Assembly: GCA_022226955.1 (NCBI GenBank)
Contig: CP092079.1
Coordinates: 1,953,053-2,017,052 of the forward strand
DNA length: 64,000 bases
From: Nitrospira sp.
GTDB lineage: Bacteria > Nitrospirota > Nitrospiria > Nitrospirales > Nitrospiraceae
Direction of reading: 5' to 3'
Positions 45,386 to 53,198 of this stretch are shown here, piece by piece. Under the pieces are notes generated by a model, which saw only the letters and a list, made by a program, of their open reading frames with translations, searched no databases and had not been told where the DNA came from. Each line of letters starts with the position of its first letter. The first letter of the stretch is position 1. The position numbers and the translations under genes are program-made.

Positions 45386-46857
45386 TGCTCTCGGCTCACG
45401 ACCTGTTCGCCATTCTGCCGGAACTGCTGGTCATCTTCGCGGCCTGCGCGGTCCTGGCGCTGGATCCGATTACACCGGCGGCCAAGAAAGACGGGCTGGC
45501 CTGGCTCAGCCTCGGCACGATGGCAGTCTGCATGGGCTTGACCGCCGCGCGTTTCGGCTCGCCGACGACGGCCTTCGGCGGGTTGGTCGCAATCGACAAC
45601 TACTCCTGCTTTTGGAAGCTCTTGCTCTATTTTGTGACCGGACTGACGATTCTGCTGTCCCTCCCCTATCTGAAGGAAGAACGCATTTATTTCGGCGAGT
45701 ACTATGGCTTCATTCTCCTCGCTCTCTCCGGCATGATGGTCATGGTGTCCGGCACCGACCTGCTCACGATCTATCTCGGCACCGAGCTCATGTCCATCTC
45801 CCTCTATATCATGGCCGGTCTCAAGCGGGCGGAAGCCAAATCGCTCGAAGCCTCGACGAAGTACTTTGTGCTCGGCGCCTTTTCATCCGGCATTCTGCTG
45901 TACGGGATCTCGCTGCTGTACGGCTCGGCCGGCAGCACCCAGCTCCCGGCCATCGCCGCCGCGATTGCAGGCCGCGGCCCGAACGACTCTCTGCTGCTCA
46001 TCGCTACGATCCTCATCGCCGTAGGCTTCAGTTTCAAACTCGCGGTCGTGCCCTTCCACATGTGGACGCCGGATGTGTATCAAGGCGCTCCGACCTCCGT
46101 CACCGCGTTTATGGCGGTGGCCTCGAAAGCCGCCAGCTTCGGCGCGTTCATGCGAGTCTTCGTCGAAGGGCTCGGCGGCGTGCGGGCCAACTGGTCGGCG
46201 ATGTTCCTGCTGCTCTGCATCGGCACATTGATCCTGGGCAACATCGTCGCGCTGGTGCAGACGAACGTGAAACGCATGCTCGCCTATTCAAGCATTGCCC
46301 ATGCGGGCTATGCCCTGATCGGCGTCGCGGCCGCCGGCCGCCTGGCTCCGACTGAAGCGGCCTCCGCGATTTCAAGCGTCATGCTCTATATTGCCCTCTA
46401 TGCGTTCATGACCTTCGGAGCCTTCGCCATCATCGCGCTGTTGCGGAAGGGCGGCCTTGAAGGAGACGAGATCGAAGATTTCAGCGGCCTGGCCAAACGC
46501 CATCCCTTTGCCGCGCTGCTCATGCTGGTCTTTATGGTTTCGCTGGCCGGCATCCCGCCGACCGCCGGCTTCATCGGAAAATTCTACGTCTTCATGGCGG
46601 CCGTGCAGGCGGGGCTCACCTGGCTGGCCGTGCTGGCGCTGGTCTTTGCCGCAATCTCGGCCTACTTCTATCTGCGGCTGGTGATGGTGATGTACATGCG
46701 GGAGCCGGACACGGTCACCGCCTTGTCGCCCAGATTTGTGTCGTCTCCGGCCCTCTCCATTGTCCTGGCCTGCGCCATCGCAGGCGTAGTGTTCTTCGGA
46801 CTCTATCCCGATCCGATTGTGAACCTGGCAACCCAGGCCGCCCTCACATTGAAATAA
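45382..46857 (+). CDS. nuoN: NADH-quinone oxidoreductase subunit N
   Basis: 491 residues, third antiporter-like subunit, with YLGTELMSISLYIMAGLKR, FKLAVVPFHMWTPDVYQGAPTSVTAFMAV and LAYSSIAHAGYALIG. Last gene of a complete complex I operon (14 subunits in 13 genes, since C and D are fused). Confidence 0.97.
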   Translation: MMLSAHDLFAILPELLVIFAACAVLALDPITPAAKKDGLAWLSLGTMAVCMGLTAARFGSPTTAFGGLVAIDNYSCFWKLLLYFVTGLTILLSLPYLKEERIYFGEYYGFILLALSGMMVMVSGTDLLTIYLGTELMSISLYIMAGLKRAEAKSLEASTKYFVLGAFSSGILLYGISLLYGSAGSTQLPAIAAAIAGRGPNDSLLLIATILIAVGFSFKLAVVPFHMWTPDVYQGAPTSVTAFMAVASKAASFGAFMRVFVEGLGGVRANWSAMFLLLCIGTLILGNIVALVQTNVKRMLAYSSIAHAGYALIGVAAAGRLAPTEAASAISSVMLYIALYAFMTFGAFAIIALLRKGGLEGDEIEDFSGLAKRHPFAALLMLVFMVSLAGIPPTAGFIGKFYVFMAAVQAGLTWLAVLALVFAAISAYFYLRLVMVMYMREPDTVTALSPRFVSSPALSIVLACAIAGVVFFGLYPDPIVNLATQAALTLK

Positions 46858-46966
46858 CGCCTCCGGTTCGCCAAATAAGATGCGCCGTGCAGGAACCCAT
46901 GCTAGGCTCATCGTCATCGAGTCAGAATACGGCACCAGGCACAGCAGCATCCTGGATTGAAACACG

Positions 46967-47821
46967 ATGCGAGCCTTCCGGTTCATTTTTGGCGTTCTGA
47001 AAACATTCCAGCGCCAAGGCTGCGCCAGCTTGGCGGCGTCGCTGGCGTTCTTCTCGCTCCTCTCCCTGTTTCCGCTCGTCTTCCTATTACTCTACGGCGT
47101 CAGCTTTCTCGTCAGCCAGGACGTGATCGGCGAGCAGTTCCTCCTGAGTTTCCTGAAGGGTTTCCTACCCTCGCTGGGTGAGCGCTTGGCGGAAGAGCTG
47201 CATCGCATCAGCGTGCTGGAGAGCGTGCGGTGGGCCGTGTTTCTCTCCTTCGCCTGGTTCGGCGCGCTGGTTTTTTACGAACTGGACTACGCATTGAATG
47301 TCGTCTTTGAAAGCACCTGGAAGCGTCACCCACTGATCTCCACGGCCATTTCAGTCGCCTTGCTGGGCGCCACCCAACTGCTCCTGATCGTGTCCTATGT
47401 GGCGACACAGATCATCAATTTCTTCACCGGCTACGTCCCGCAGTTGTGGGGGCTAGACTTGGTGGCACTGGCCGCTCATGATTTCTTGCTGACCTACACG
47501 GTGCCGTTCGGATTGGCTTTTCTGACCGTCACGGGATTGTACCGGTTCGTCCCGCGCCGCCGCCCGGAGTGGCGTGAAGCCATGATTGGCGGGATGACCT
47601 TCGGCCTGCTGTGGGTGGCCGCCAAACTCCTGTTCGTCACCTATAGCGGGTATGCGACGGTCTATATACGACTGTACGGCTCACTCCTTGAAATTGTCCT
47701 CATGCTGCTCTGGATCTACTACTCGTCCGTCCTCCTGCTATTCGGCGCGATAGTGGCCCACAAGCTTCAACAACAGACTCACACCGCGCACCCGCCACCG
47801 GCGGCGCCAGCCTCGGCCTAG
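46967..47821 (+). CDS. YihY/BrkB family inner-membrane protein
   Basis: 284 residues with about six helices and YihY/BrkB family features: an N-terminal CASLAASLAFFSLLSLFPL, LFYELDYALNVVFE-like region, and a late PRRRPEWREAMIGGMTFGLLW followed by YGSLLEIVLMLLWIYYSSVLLLFGAIVAH. Once annotated as RNase BN, which is no longer accepted; molecular role unclear. Ends in a His/Pro/Ala tail. Confidence 0.9.
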   Translation: MRAFRFIFGVLKTFQRQGCASLAASLAFFSLLSLFPLVFLLLYGVSFLVSQDVIGEQFLLSFLKGFLPSLGERLAEELHRISVLESVRWAVFLSFAWFGALVFYELDYALNVVFESTWKRHPLISTAISVALLGATQLLLIVSYVATQIINFFTGYVPQLWGLDLVALAAHDFLLTYTVPFGLAFLTVTGLYRFVPRRRPEWREAMIGGMTFGLLWVAAKLLFVTYSGYATVYIRLYGSLLEIVLMLLWIYYSSVLLLFGAIVAHKLQQQTHTAHPPPAAPASA

Positions 47822-47935
47822 AGCCAACCTATCCGGCCGGCTTTTTTGGCATCCAGCTCATGCAACTTCCGGCCTTTTTCTAGGCGATCCCTTCCTTCCT
47901 CGATACAATGGCTTCCGTCATAAAGAGGGAGCGGC

Positions 47936-49291
47936 ATGTCGGACGACTTCGGCAAAGAGCTGTTAATGCTGGGCGGAACCATCGCGGGCTTCGTAGCCGC
48001 GCTGCTCACGGTGCTCGAAAAGCTCCTCGACTTTCAGGCCCGCAGGCACAGCCTGCACGAGACCAAAGGAACTTCCCGGCCGGAGCGCGCCGCGCCTGAG
48101 CCGACCTCGACCATCGATTTCTTTTCTTCCAAGCCGCTTCGCGGATCGTCCTATCTCCTTTTATACGAAACCAGCGTGATCGTCGCCGCCGGTATCATGT
48201 TGAACTACGTCGGTCTGACGCTCAGCCGCCATATGGACAGCATTCTCTTCCTGGACATGACCGGCACGGCGCTGGTCGCCTTTCTCTTGGGCCCCTGGTG
48301 GGGCGCCATCGTCGCGCTGCTGTCGAACTCCGTCGTGAACTGGCTGCTCTATCCGGAAGCCGGCGCCGATGTCGTCATCTTCCCTTGGTCACTCGTGAAT
48401 ATGACCGGCGCGCTGTTCTGGGGCACTATGGCCAGGCAGCCGGGCTTCCAAAAGTATGTGCGGACCGCGAAGAGTTCGGTCCTGGCCCATAGCTGGTTCC
48501 TGCTCAGCTTTGGCCTCGTCGGAGCTGTCGTGATGAGCATCCCCGGAACCCTCGTCCAGGCGGCGCTGAACGAACGCACTATCTTTGCGCTGAATCCCGA
48601 AGTGGCTTCAGCGCTCAGCGCGCGTGTCACTCAGTGGGAAAGCCTCGTCCGTGGCCCACTGGAATCCATGCTCGGAATGCACTGGGGCGAGAGTGTCAGC
48701 TGGTATGTTGTAAACTGGTTCCAGAACATCGTCCGGTATATCCCGGACAAAACCATGAGCGCCGCGATCGCGCTGGTGGTGCTGAAGTACGGCTATCCCC
48801 TGTTTGAGCAGGAATTGATCCACGGCGGCCCTGACAAAGAGCCGCCTGGCGATGAGCGCATGCTCCCGTTGGTCCTCGGCCTGCTCTATGCGCCGTCTTA
48901 CGCAACGCTCATCAGCAGCGAGAGCTATGCGGGCATGCAATTCTGGCCGCTCTGGTCGCTGCCTTGGTTTTTTATCGTGATGGGCTACTTCAAGCTGCGC
49001 TATTGGGGGAAGACAGATGAGAGGCTGCACGAGGCCCGTCTCGAACGGGCGGAGCGCTATGCCCGCGCGTTGAAGCCGATCCGGAAAGAAGCATCCTATG
49101 AATTCTGCAGGCGACTCACCTTCGTCACGCTTGTCGCCAGCCTCATTTTTGCTCTCTGCCTGCCCATCCTGCTAATGGACTTCTATCGCGTCACCTTCAA
49201 GTTTTTCTGCGTGGTCTACGGATTCCTGCTCGCCGTCTATCTTATCCGCGTCGCTATCGCGCAAAATATTTCCGTGGCTAAAGCGGAATAA
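47936..49291 (+). CDS. Multi-pass membrane protein of unknown function, ECF S-component-like core
   Basis: 451 residues. A short N-terminal helix (1-30), a linker, then a block of about six helices with MTGTALVAFLLGPWWGAIVALLSN and WSLVNMTGALFWGTMA, which recalls substrate-binding S components of ECF transporters or related sensor membrane domains. After a soluble loop there are further helices and a charged helix (RLHEARLERAERYARALKP). No ATPase or kinase partner is adjacent. Family not recognised with confidence. Confidence 0.7.
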   Translation: MSDDFGKELLMLGGTIAGFVAALLTVLEKLLDFQARRHSLHETKGTSRPERAAPEPTSTIDFFSSKPLRGSSYLLLYETSVIVAAGIMLNYVGLTLSRHMDSILFLDMTGTALVAFLLGPWWGAIVALLSNSVVNWLLYPEAGADVVIFPWSLVNMTGALFWGTMARQPGFQKYVRTAKSSVLAHSWFLLSFGLVGAVVMSIPGTLVQAALNERTIFALNPEVASALSARVTQWESLVRGPLESMLGMHWGESVSWYVVNWFQNIVRYIPDKTMSAAIALVVLKYGYPLFEQELIHGGPDKEPPGDERMLPLVLGLLYAPSYATLISSESYAGMQFWPLWSLPWFFIVMGYFKLRYWGKTDERLHEARLERAERYARALKPIRKEASYEFCRRLTFVTLVASLIFALCLPILLMDFYRVTFKFFCVVYGFLLAVYLIRVAIAQNISVAKAE

Positions 49292-49340
49292 ACCGTCAGG
49301 CATAACTCGCCGCTCGCGAGAGGCGTATCGAGAAGCATGG

Positions 49341-50492
49341 TCACGCCTTGTGCAATTGCAGATAATGCACGATCGCCGAATGGGTGACGAGCCCGATGAC
49401 TTGGCCTTCCTGCATGACAACCAGGCGATCCAACCCTTCCTGACTCATTCGCTGCATCGCATCCAACACCGGCATATTCGGCGCAATCGTCAAACCGGGC
49501 GATACGGGGCGCATAATCTGTCCGATCTGCTTCCACGCCCACAGCGTTTGGGGAACCGCCTGAACGTCCAGCACTGTCACCAGCCCGACCAGCTCTCCGT
49601 TTGACACTACGGGAAATCCTCCGTACCCGTGCGGAACAAAGTATTGATTCACCGCGTCCGCGACCGTGCAATCCGGCGCAATGGCCACGACGGTCCGGAT
49701 CATCAGCTCTTGAATGGGCACGACCGCCAGCGATTGGCGCAATCGAGCCTGCCGGCGGCTGGCCAGCGCGGTCGCAAAGAGGAACGTCGCCATCAGAATG
49801 ATCCATCCGCCGTCGGAGGCCGTCGATCCCGGTAGGTCTCCGCTGAGCGCAGCGATCACGATCATTACGCCCGCCAAGCCGAACAAGACGCCGAACGCCA
49901 ACCCAACCCACGAGGCTTGGACAGTGGCGCGATAGAAATCTTTGCCCCAAGCCCAAAGACCTGCGCGCAACACCCGGCCGCCATCCAACGGGAATCCGGG
50001 AATCAGATTGAAGAGGCCAAGCTGCAAATTCACAAACCCCAGCAAGCTGCCAAGGATGATCAGCCCTTTCCAATCGGCGGCCTCACTCGTCGTATCAACC
50101 AGCGCAACCGCTTCCAGACAGAACAATCCAAGCACGACGCTGACAACAGGGCCGGCGATGGCGATGAGAAATTCCGCGCGGGGATGCGGCGGCTCCTCTC
50201 GCATGTGCGCGACACCGCCGAAGATAAAAAGGGTAATCTGGCTGATCGCAATCCGATAGGTCAGCGCCACATAGGCATGCCCCAGCTCATGAAGCAGGAC
50301 CGACGCAAACAACAACACCGCCGCCACGGCTCCCATCGCCCAGTAGCGCTCTTCCGACAGCCCCGGCAAACTGGCTGGTAAATATCCCGAGGCCAGGCTG
50401 GAGGTCACGAGGAAAAAGACCAGGAACCAGGAGGCATGGACGCGAATGGGAATGCCTAGCGCACGACCGATTTCCCAAGAGCCGAGTTGCAT
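49341..50492 (-). CDS. Site-2-type intramembrane metalloprotease (M50B) with C-terminal CBS pair
   Basis: 383 residues with zinc motif His68-Glu69-Leu-Gly-His72 in a membrane helix, a later PGFPLDGGRVLRA supplying the third ligand Asp, and multiple helices. Two CBS motifs follow in the C-terminal 120 residues (IQELMIRTVVAIAPDCTVADAV and GQIMRPVSPGLTIAPNMPVLDAM). Such S2P-like proteases cleave membrane-embedded regulators; the CBS pair may sense adenine nucleotides. ATG at 50492 gives the usual family N-terminus (WEIGRALGIPIRVHASWF); an upstream ATG at 50528 is less likely. Confidence 0.9.
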   Translation of the reverse strand: MQLGSWEIGRALGIPIRVHASWFLVFFLVTSSLASGYLPASLPGLSEERYWAMGAVAAVLLFASVLLHELGHAYVALTYRIAISQITLFIFGGVAHMREEPPHPRAEFLIAIAGPVVSVVLGLFCLEAVALVDTTSEAADWKGLIILGSLLGFVNLQLGLFNLIPGFPLDGGRVLRAGLWAWGKDFYRATVQASWVGLAFGVLFGLAGVMIVIAALSGDLPGSTASDGGWIILMATFLFATALASRRQARLRQSLAVVPIQELMIRTVVAIAPDCTVADAVNQYFVPHGYGGFPVVSNGELVGLVTVLDVQAVPQTLWAWKQIGQIMRPVSPGLTIAPNMPVLDAMQRMSQEGLDRLVVMQEGQVIGLVTHSAIVHYLQLHKA

Positions 50493-50563
50493 GGCTGCAC
50501 GGTAACAGCGGAAGCCGCGCGCGGTCAATTCATCTTCCCGCCGCTTAGGGTATACTTGGGCCC

Positions 50564-51277
50564 ATGTTACCGAAGGCGTTCCTCTGGATACTGAGTGCCG
50601 TCCTCACAGGAGGGCTGGGAATATTTGCGCCTCCCGTCACGATGGCCCAAGTCATCAAATCGGGGCCGCCTTCCTGCCCAGGCATTGCGCTGACATTCGA
50701 CCTCTGCCCTGTGAAAAAGAGTCCTGGCTATGACCAGGCGCTGGTGGATTACTTGATCCAACAACGCATCCCAGCCACCTTCTTCATGTCCGGCAAATGG
50801 ATCGCGAAACACGATGCCGAAGTGGAACACTTATTAGGTATCGAGTTCTTTGAAGTCGGCACCCACGGCGAGGTGCATGCGCACCTGCCGATGCACAACG
50901 CCGAGGAGCAGCAGCGAGAGATTCACGCGCCGGTCAAACTTCTGCACGAACATTATGCGCACGCCGCCACGCTCTTTCGGCCGCCCTATGGGGAATACAA
51001 CGACACCACCATCGATGTCGTGAAACTCCTCGGCCTGCGTTTCATTCAATGGAGCATTGAATCCGGCGATCCCGATCCGACCCTGACCGCCGATCAAATC
51101 GTGACCCGCATTCAACAGCGCGCGAAACCCGGCAGTATCGTCGTGCTGCATGCCAACGGCAAGGGCAAACAGACCAGAGCCGTGATCGAGCGGCTGACCA
51201 CCGACATTCTCCCGCGCAAGTCGCTCACACCCATGACCGTGAGCGAGTTATTGGCCTGCACGCAACGAACCCCATGA
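50564..51277 (+). CDS. Secreted NodB-like polysaccharide deacetylase family protein
   Basis: 237 residues with a signal peptide (ending TMAQ) and a NodB-type domain. Motif 1 is TFDLCP instead of TFDDG: Asp46 is kept but the metal-ligand second Asp is Leu47. Metal-binding His101 and His105 (THGEVHAH), LFRPPYGEYN and VVLHANG are present. The altered motif 1 means metal binding or chemistry may differ from classical chitin or peptidoglycan deacetylases. Overlaps the next gene by 4 nt (ATGA). Confidence 0.82.
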   Translation: MLPKAFLWILSAVLTGGLGIFAPPVTMAQVIKSGPPSCPGIALTFDLCPVKKSPGYDQALVDYLIQQRIPATFFMSGKWIAKHDAEVEHLLGIEFFEVGTHGEVHAHLPMHNAEEQQREIHAPVKLLHEHYAHAATLFRPPYGEYNDTTIDVVKLLGLRFIQWSIESGDPDPTLTADQIVTRIQQRAKPGSIVVLHANGKGKQTRAVIERLTTDILPRKSLTPMTVSELLACTQRTP

Positions 51278-51750
51278 GCAGCCCGCGCATCAGACCGATG
51301 CAGGCCGCCGACCGCGAGGCCGTGGTGCAACTTCTGGCGGACTCCGACCCCTGGAAGACCCTCGGCTATACCGGCACCGACTGGAACCGGATCTTTGCGC
51401 CGATCCCCCAAGGACGCGAAACTCTCGTCGCTGAGATCGACGGCACCGTAGCGGGAGTGGCCCTGGTGCGGGAGAAGTTTCTGTTGGGCGATTACCTGGA
51501 ACTCCTGGGCGTCGCGACGTGGAACAGAAAGACCGGTGTCGGCGCCGCGCTCCTGGCCCATGTAGAGCAACTCGTCTTTGCGAGAACGAACAACCTCTTC
51601 GCCTGCGTGTCTGACTTCAACTCGCCGGCCAGAGCCTTCTATAAGAAACACGGGTTTCAAGAGATCGGACCGATGCCGGACTTTTTAATTCCCGGCAGCT
51701 CAGAAATGCTGCTCAGAAAAACGGCAGGACCGGCAAGGAAAGGCAGATGA
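51274..51750 (+). CDS. GNAT-family N-acetyltransferase
   Basis: 158 residues with the GNAT pattern: an N-terminal RPMQAADREAVVQLL, a central VAGVALVREKFLLGDYLELLGVA, the acetyl-CoA loop NRKTGVGAALLAHVEQLV and a C-terminal NSPARAFYKKHGFQEIG. Substrate unknown. Start overlaps the deacetylase stop. Confidence 0.85.
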   Translation: MSSPRIRPMQAADREAVVQLLADSDPWKTLGYTGTDWNRIFAPIPQGRETLVAEIDGTVAGVALVREKFLLGDYLELLGVATWNRKTGVGAALLAHVEQLVFARTNNLFACVSDFNSPARAFYKKHGFQEIGPMPDFLIPGSSEMLLRKTAGPARKGR

Positions 51751-51754
51751 CCGT

Positions 51755-52153
51755 ATGAAAGTCACGAAACTTCTCCACACCAGAATGCGCGTGAGCGATA
51801 TGGAACAGACCATCGCCTTCTATACCGGCGTGCTGGGCCTTGAAGTGATCGAACGCAAAACCTCGCCGCGCGGCTCGCACCTCGCCTTCTTGAAAGTTCC
51901 CAACAGCGAGGAGCTGATCGAGCTAACCAGCTTTCCACCCAGCGGACCAGTGACAGTGCAGGAGGATCTGGTTCATCTCGCCTTTCAAGTGGACAGCCTC
52001 GACGACACCATCGCCGCGCTCACGGCCAAAGGCGTGAAGATCACGGACGGTCCCACCCAAACCTCTTCCGGCAGCCGATTTCTTTTTATCGATGCTCCCG
52101 ACGGCTATGAGATCGAGTTGATTGAGCGGCCGGCCGGCGTAAAAATCGTGTAG
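51755..52153 (+). CDS. Glyoxalase I-like (VOC superfamily) protein
   Basis: 132 residues with two beta-alpha-beta-beta-beta modules typical of lactoylglutathione lyase: LLHTRMRVSDMEQTIAFYTGVLGLEV with metal-ligand-like His8, EELIELTSF with Glu, LVHLAFQVDSLDD with His and DGYEIELIERP with Glu. The four ligands suggest methylglyoxal detoxification, though other VOC activities are possible. Starts 4 nt after the GNAT. Confidence 0.82.
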   Translation: MKVTKLLHTRMRVSDMEQTIAFYTGVLGLEVIERKTSPRGSHLAFLKVPNSEELIELTSFPPSGPVTVQEDLVHLAFQVDSLDDTIAALTAKGVKITDGPTQTSSGSRFLFIDAPDGYEIELIERPAGVKIV

Positions 52154-52162
52154 CAACGCCTT

Positions 52163-52188
52163 CCCGTTTCCCGGTTCCCCCTTGCCCC
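52163..52188 (-). other. Potential G-quadruplex tract on the minus strand
   Basis: Plus-strand C-runs of 3, 3, 5 and 4 spaced by 4, 4 and 3 nt (52163-52188), so the minus strand carries four G-runs. It lies in the 108-nt gap between the glyoxalase-like and dapF-like genes. Pattern only. Confidence 0.3.
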
Positions 52189-52261
52189 TTTTTCTTCGCC
52201 TCTCCTTCGTGCTAGGTTGCTCGCCCGATTCAATCCACCGCCACTCACGAGGAGCCTTAGC

Positions 52262-53131
52262 ATGAAGAACGGATTTTTTCGCGGACACGGTCTCGGCAAC
52301 GATTACATCGTGATGGACCCCAAAGAGCTGACGTTTAAGCTCACTCCGAAAAATATCAAGGCCGTCTGCGATCGCAACTGGGGCCTGGGTAGCGACGGCA
52401 TCCTCGCGCTCGTCCCGAGTAAGAAAGCCAACTTCGGCCTGCGGATCTACAATCCGGACGGCAGCGAGGCTGAGAAATCCGGCAACGGGTTGCGCATTTT
52501 CGCCCGCTATCTGCATGCGACAGGAAAGACCAAGAAGAAACATTTTACCGTCGAGACGAAAGGCGGTCTGGTGACCATCGATCTGCATGTGGATCGTCAC
52601 GGCGACGCCAGCGCCGTCACCGTCGAGATGGGACAGGCGACATTCAAACCGTCGGCGCTGCCCTGCACGATGGCCGTCGAGGAATTGATTCAGCAGCCAA
52701 TAGAAGCCGCTGGACGTTCGTTAGCCTTCACAGGCGTGAGCGTCGGCAATCCCCATTGCATCATGTTCAAGAAAGCGGGAGACACCTGGTCGCGTGAGGA
52801 TTTGCTGACGCTTGGCCCCCTGCTGGAAAACCATGCCCTGTTCCCCAAGCGCACGAATGTGCAACTGGCGATTCCCACCGGTCCCAAAGAAATATTTATT
52901 TTGATCTGGGAGCGCGGCGCCGGAGAAACCCAGGCCTCAGGATCGTCTTCCTGCGCCGCTGCCAGCGCGGCCGTTCGGCTGGGCTTGGTCAAAAGTCCGG
53001 TCACGGTGAAGATGCCGGGCGGCACATTGAATATCGACGTGGCACCGGATTTCTCGCTCACGATGAAGGGGCCGGTGGCCGAAGTCGCGCGCGGCAGTCT
53101 AAGCCCGTCGTTCCTTCGCACGCTGAAGTAA
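52262..53131 (+). CDS. dapF: Diaminopimelate epimerase-family protein with both catalytic Cys replaced by Ser
   Basis: 289 residues with the DapF double hot-dog-like fold signatures: GLGNDYIVMD, NWGLGSDGILAL, NPDGSEAEKSGNGLRIFARYL and RGAGETQASGSSSCAAASA. In classical DapF the two catalytic cysteines sit at C-G-N-G and A-C-G; here they are Ser73 and Ser226. This places it in a Ser/Ser subgroup whose reaction may not be cysteine-based epimerisation of LL-diaminopimelate. GAGGAG lies upstream of ATG at 52262. The name is by family only. Confidence 0.8.
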   Translation: MKNGFFRGHGLGNDYIVMDPKELTFKLTPKNIKAVCDRNWGLGSDGILALVPSKKANFGLRIYNPDGSEAEKSGNGLRIFARYLHATGKTKKKHFTVETKGGLVTIDLHVDRHGDASAVTVEMGQATFKPSALPCTMAVEELIQQPIEAAGRSLAFTGVSVGNPHCIMFKKAGDTWSREDLLTLGPLLENHALFPKRTNVQLAIPTGPKEIFILIWERGAGETQASGSSSCAAASAAVRLGLVKSPVTVKMPGGTLNIDVAPDFSLTMKGPVAEVARGSLSPSFLRTLK

Positions 53132-53198
53132 GATCGGCAGTCATACGTCAATCGGCAAGAAAGAGCACTGCGGTTCCTGCTATTCTTACGAGTGACGT

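Noticed and set aside
47822-47850. Possible terminator after the YihY/BrkB gene (CCGGCCGGC followed by six T)
   Set aside because: A T-run is present but only a very short or ambiguous stem could be drawn.
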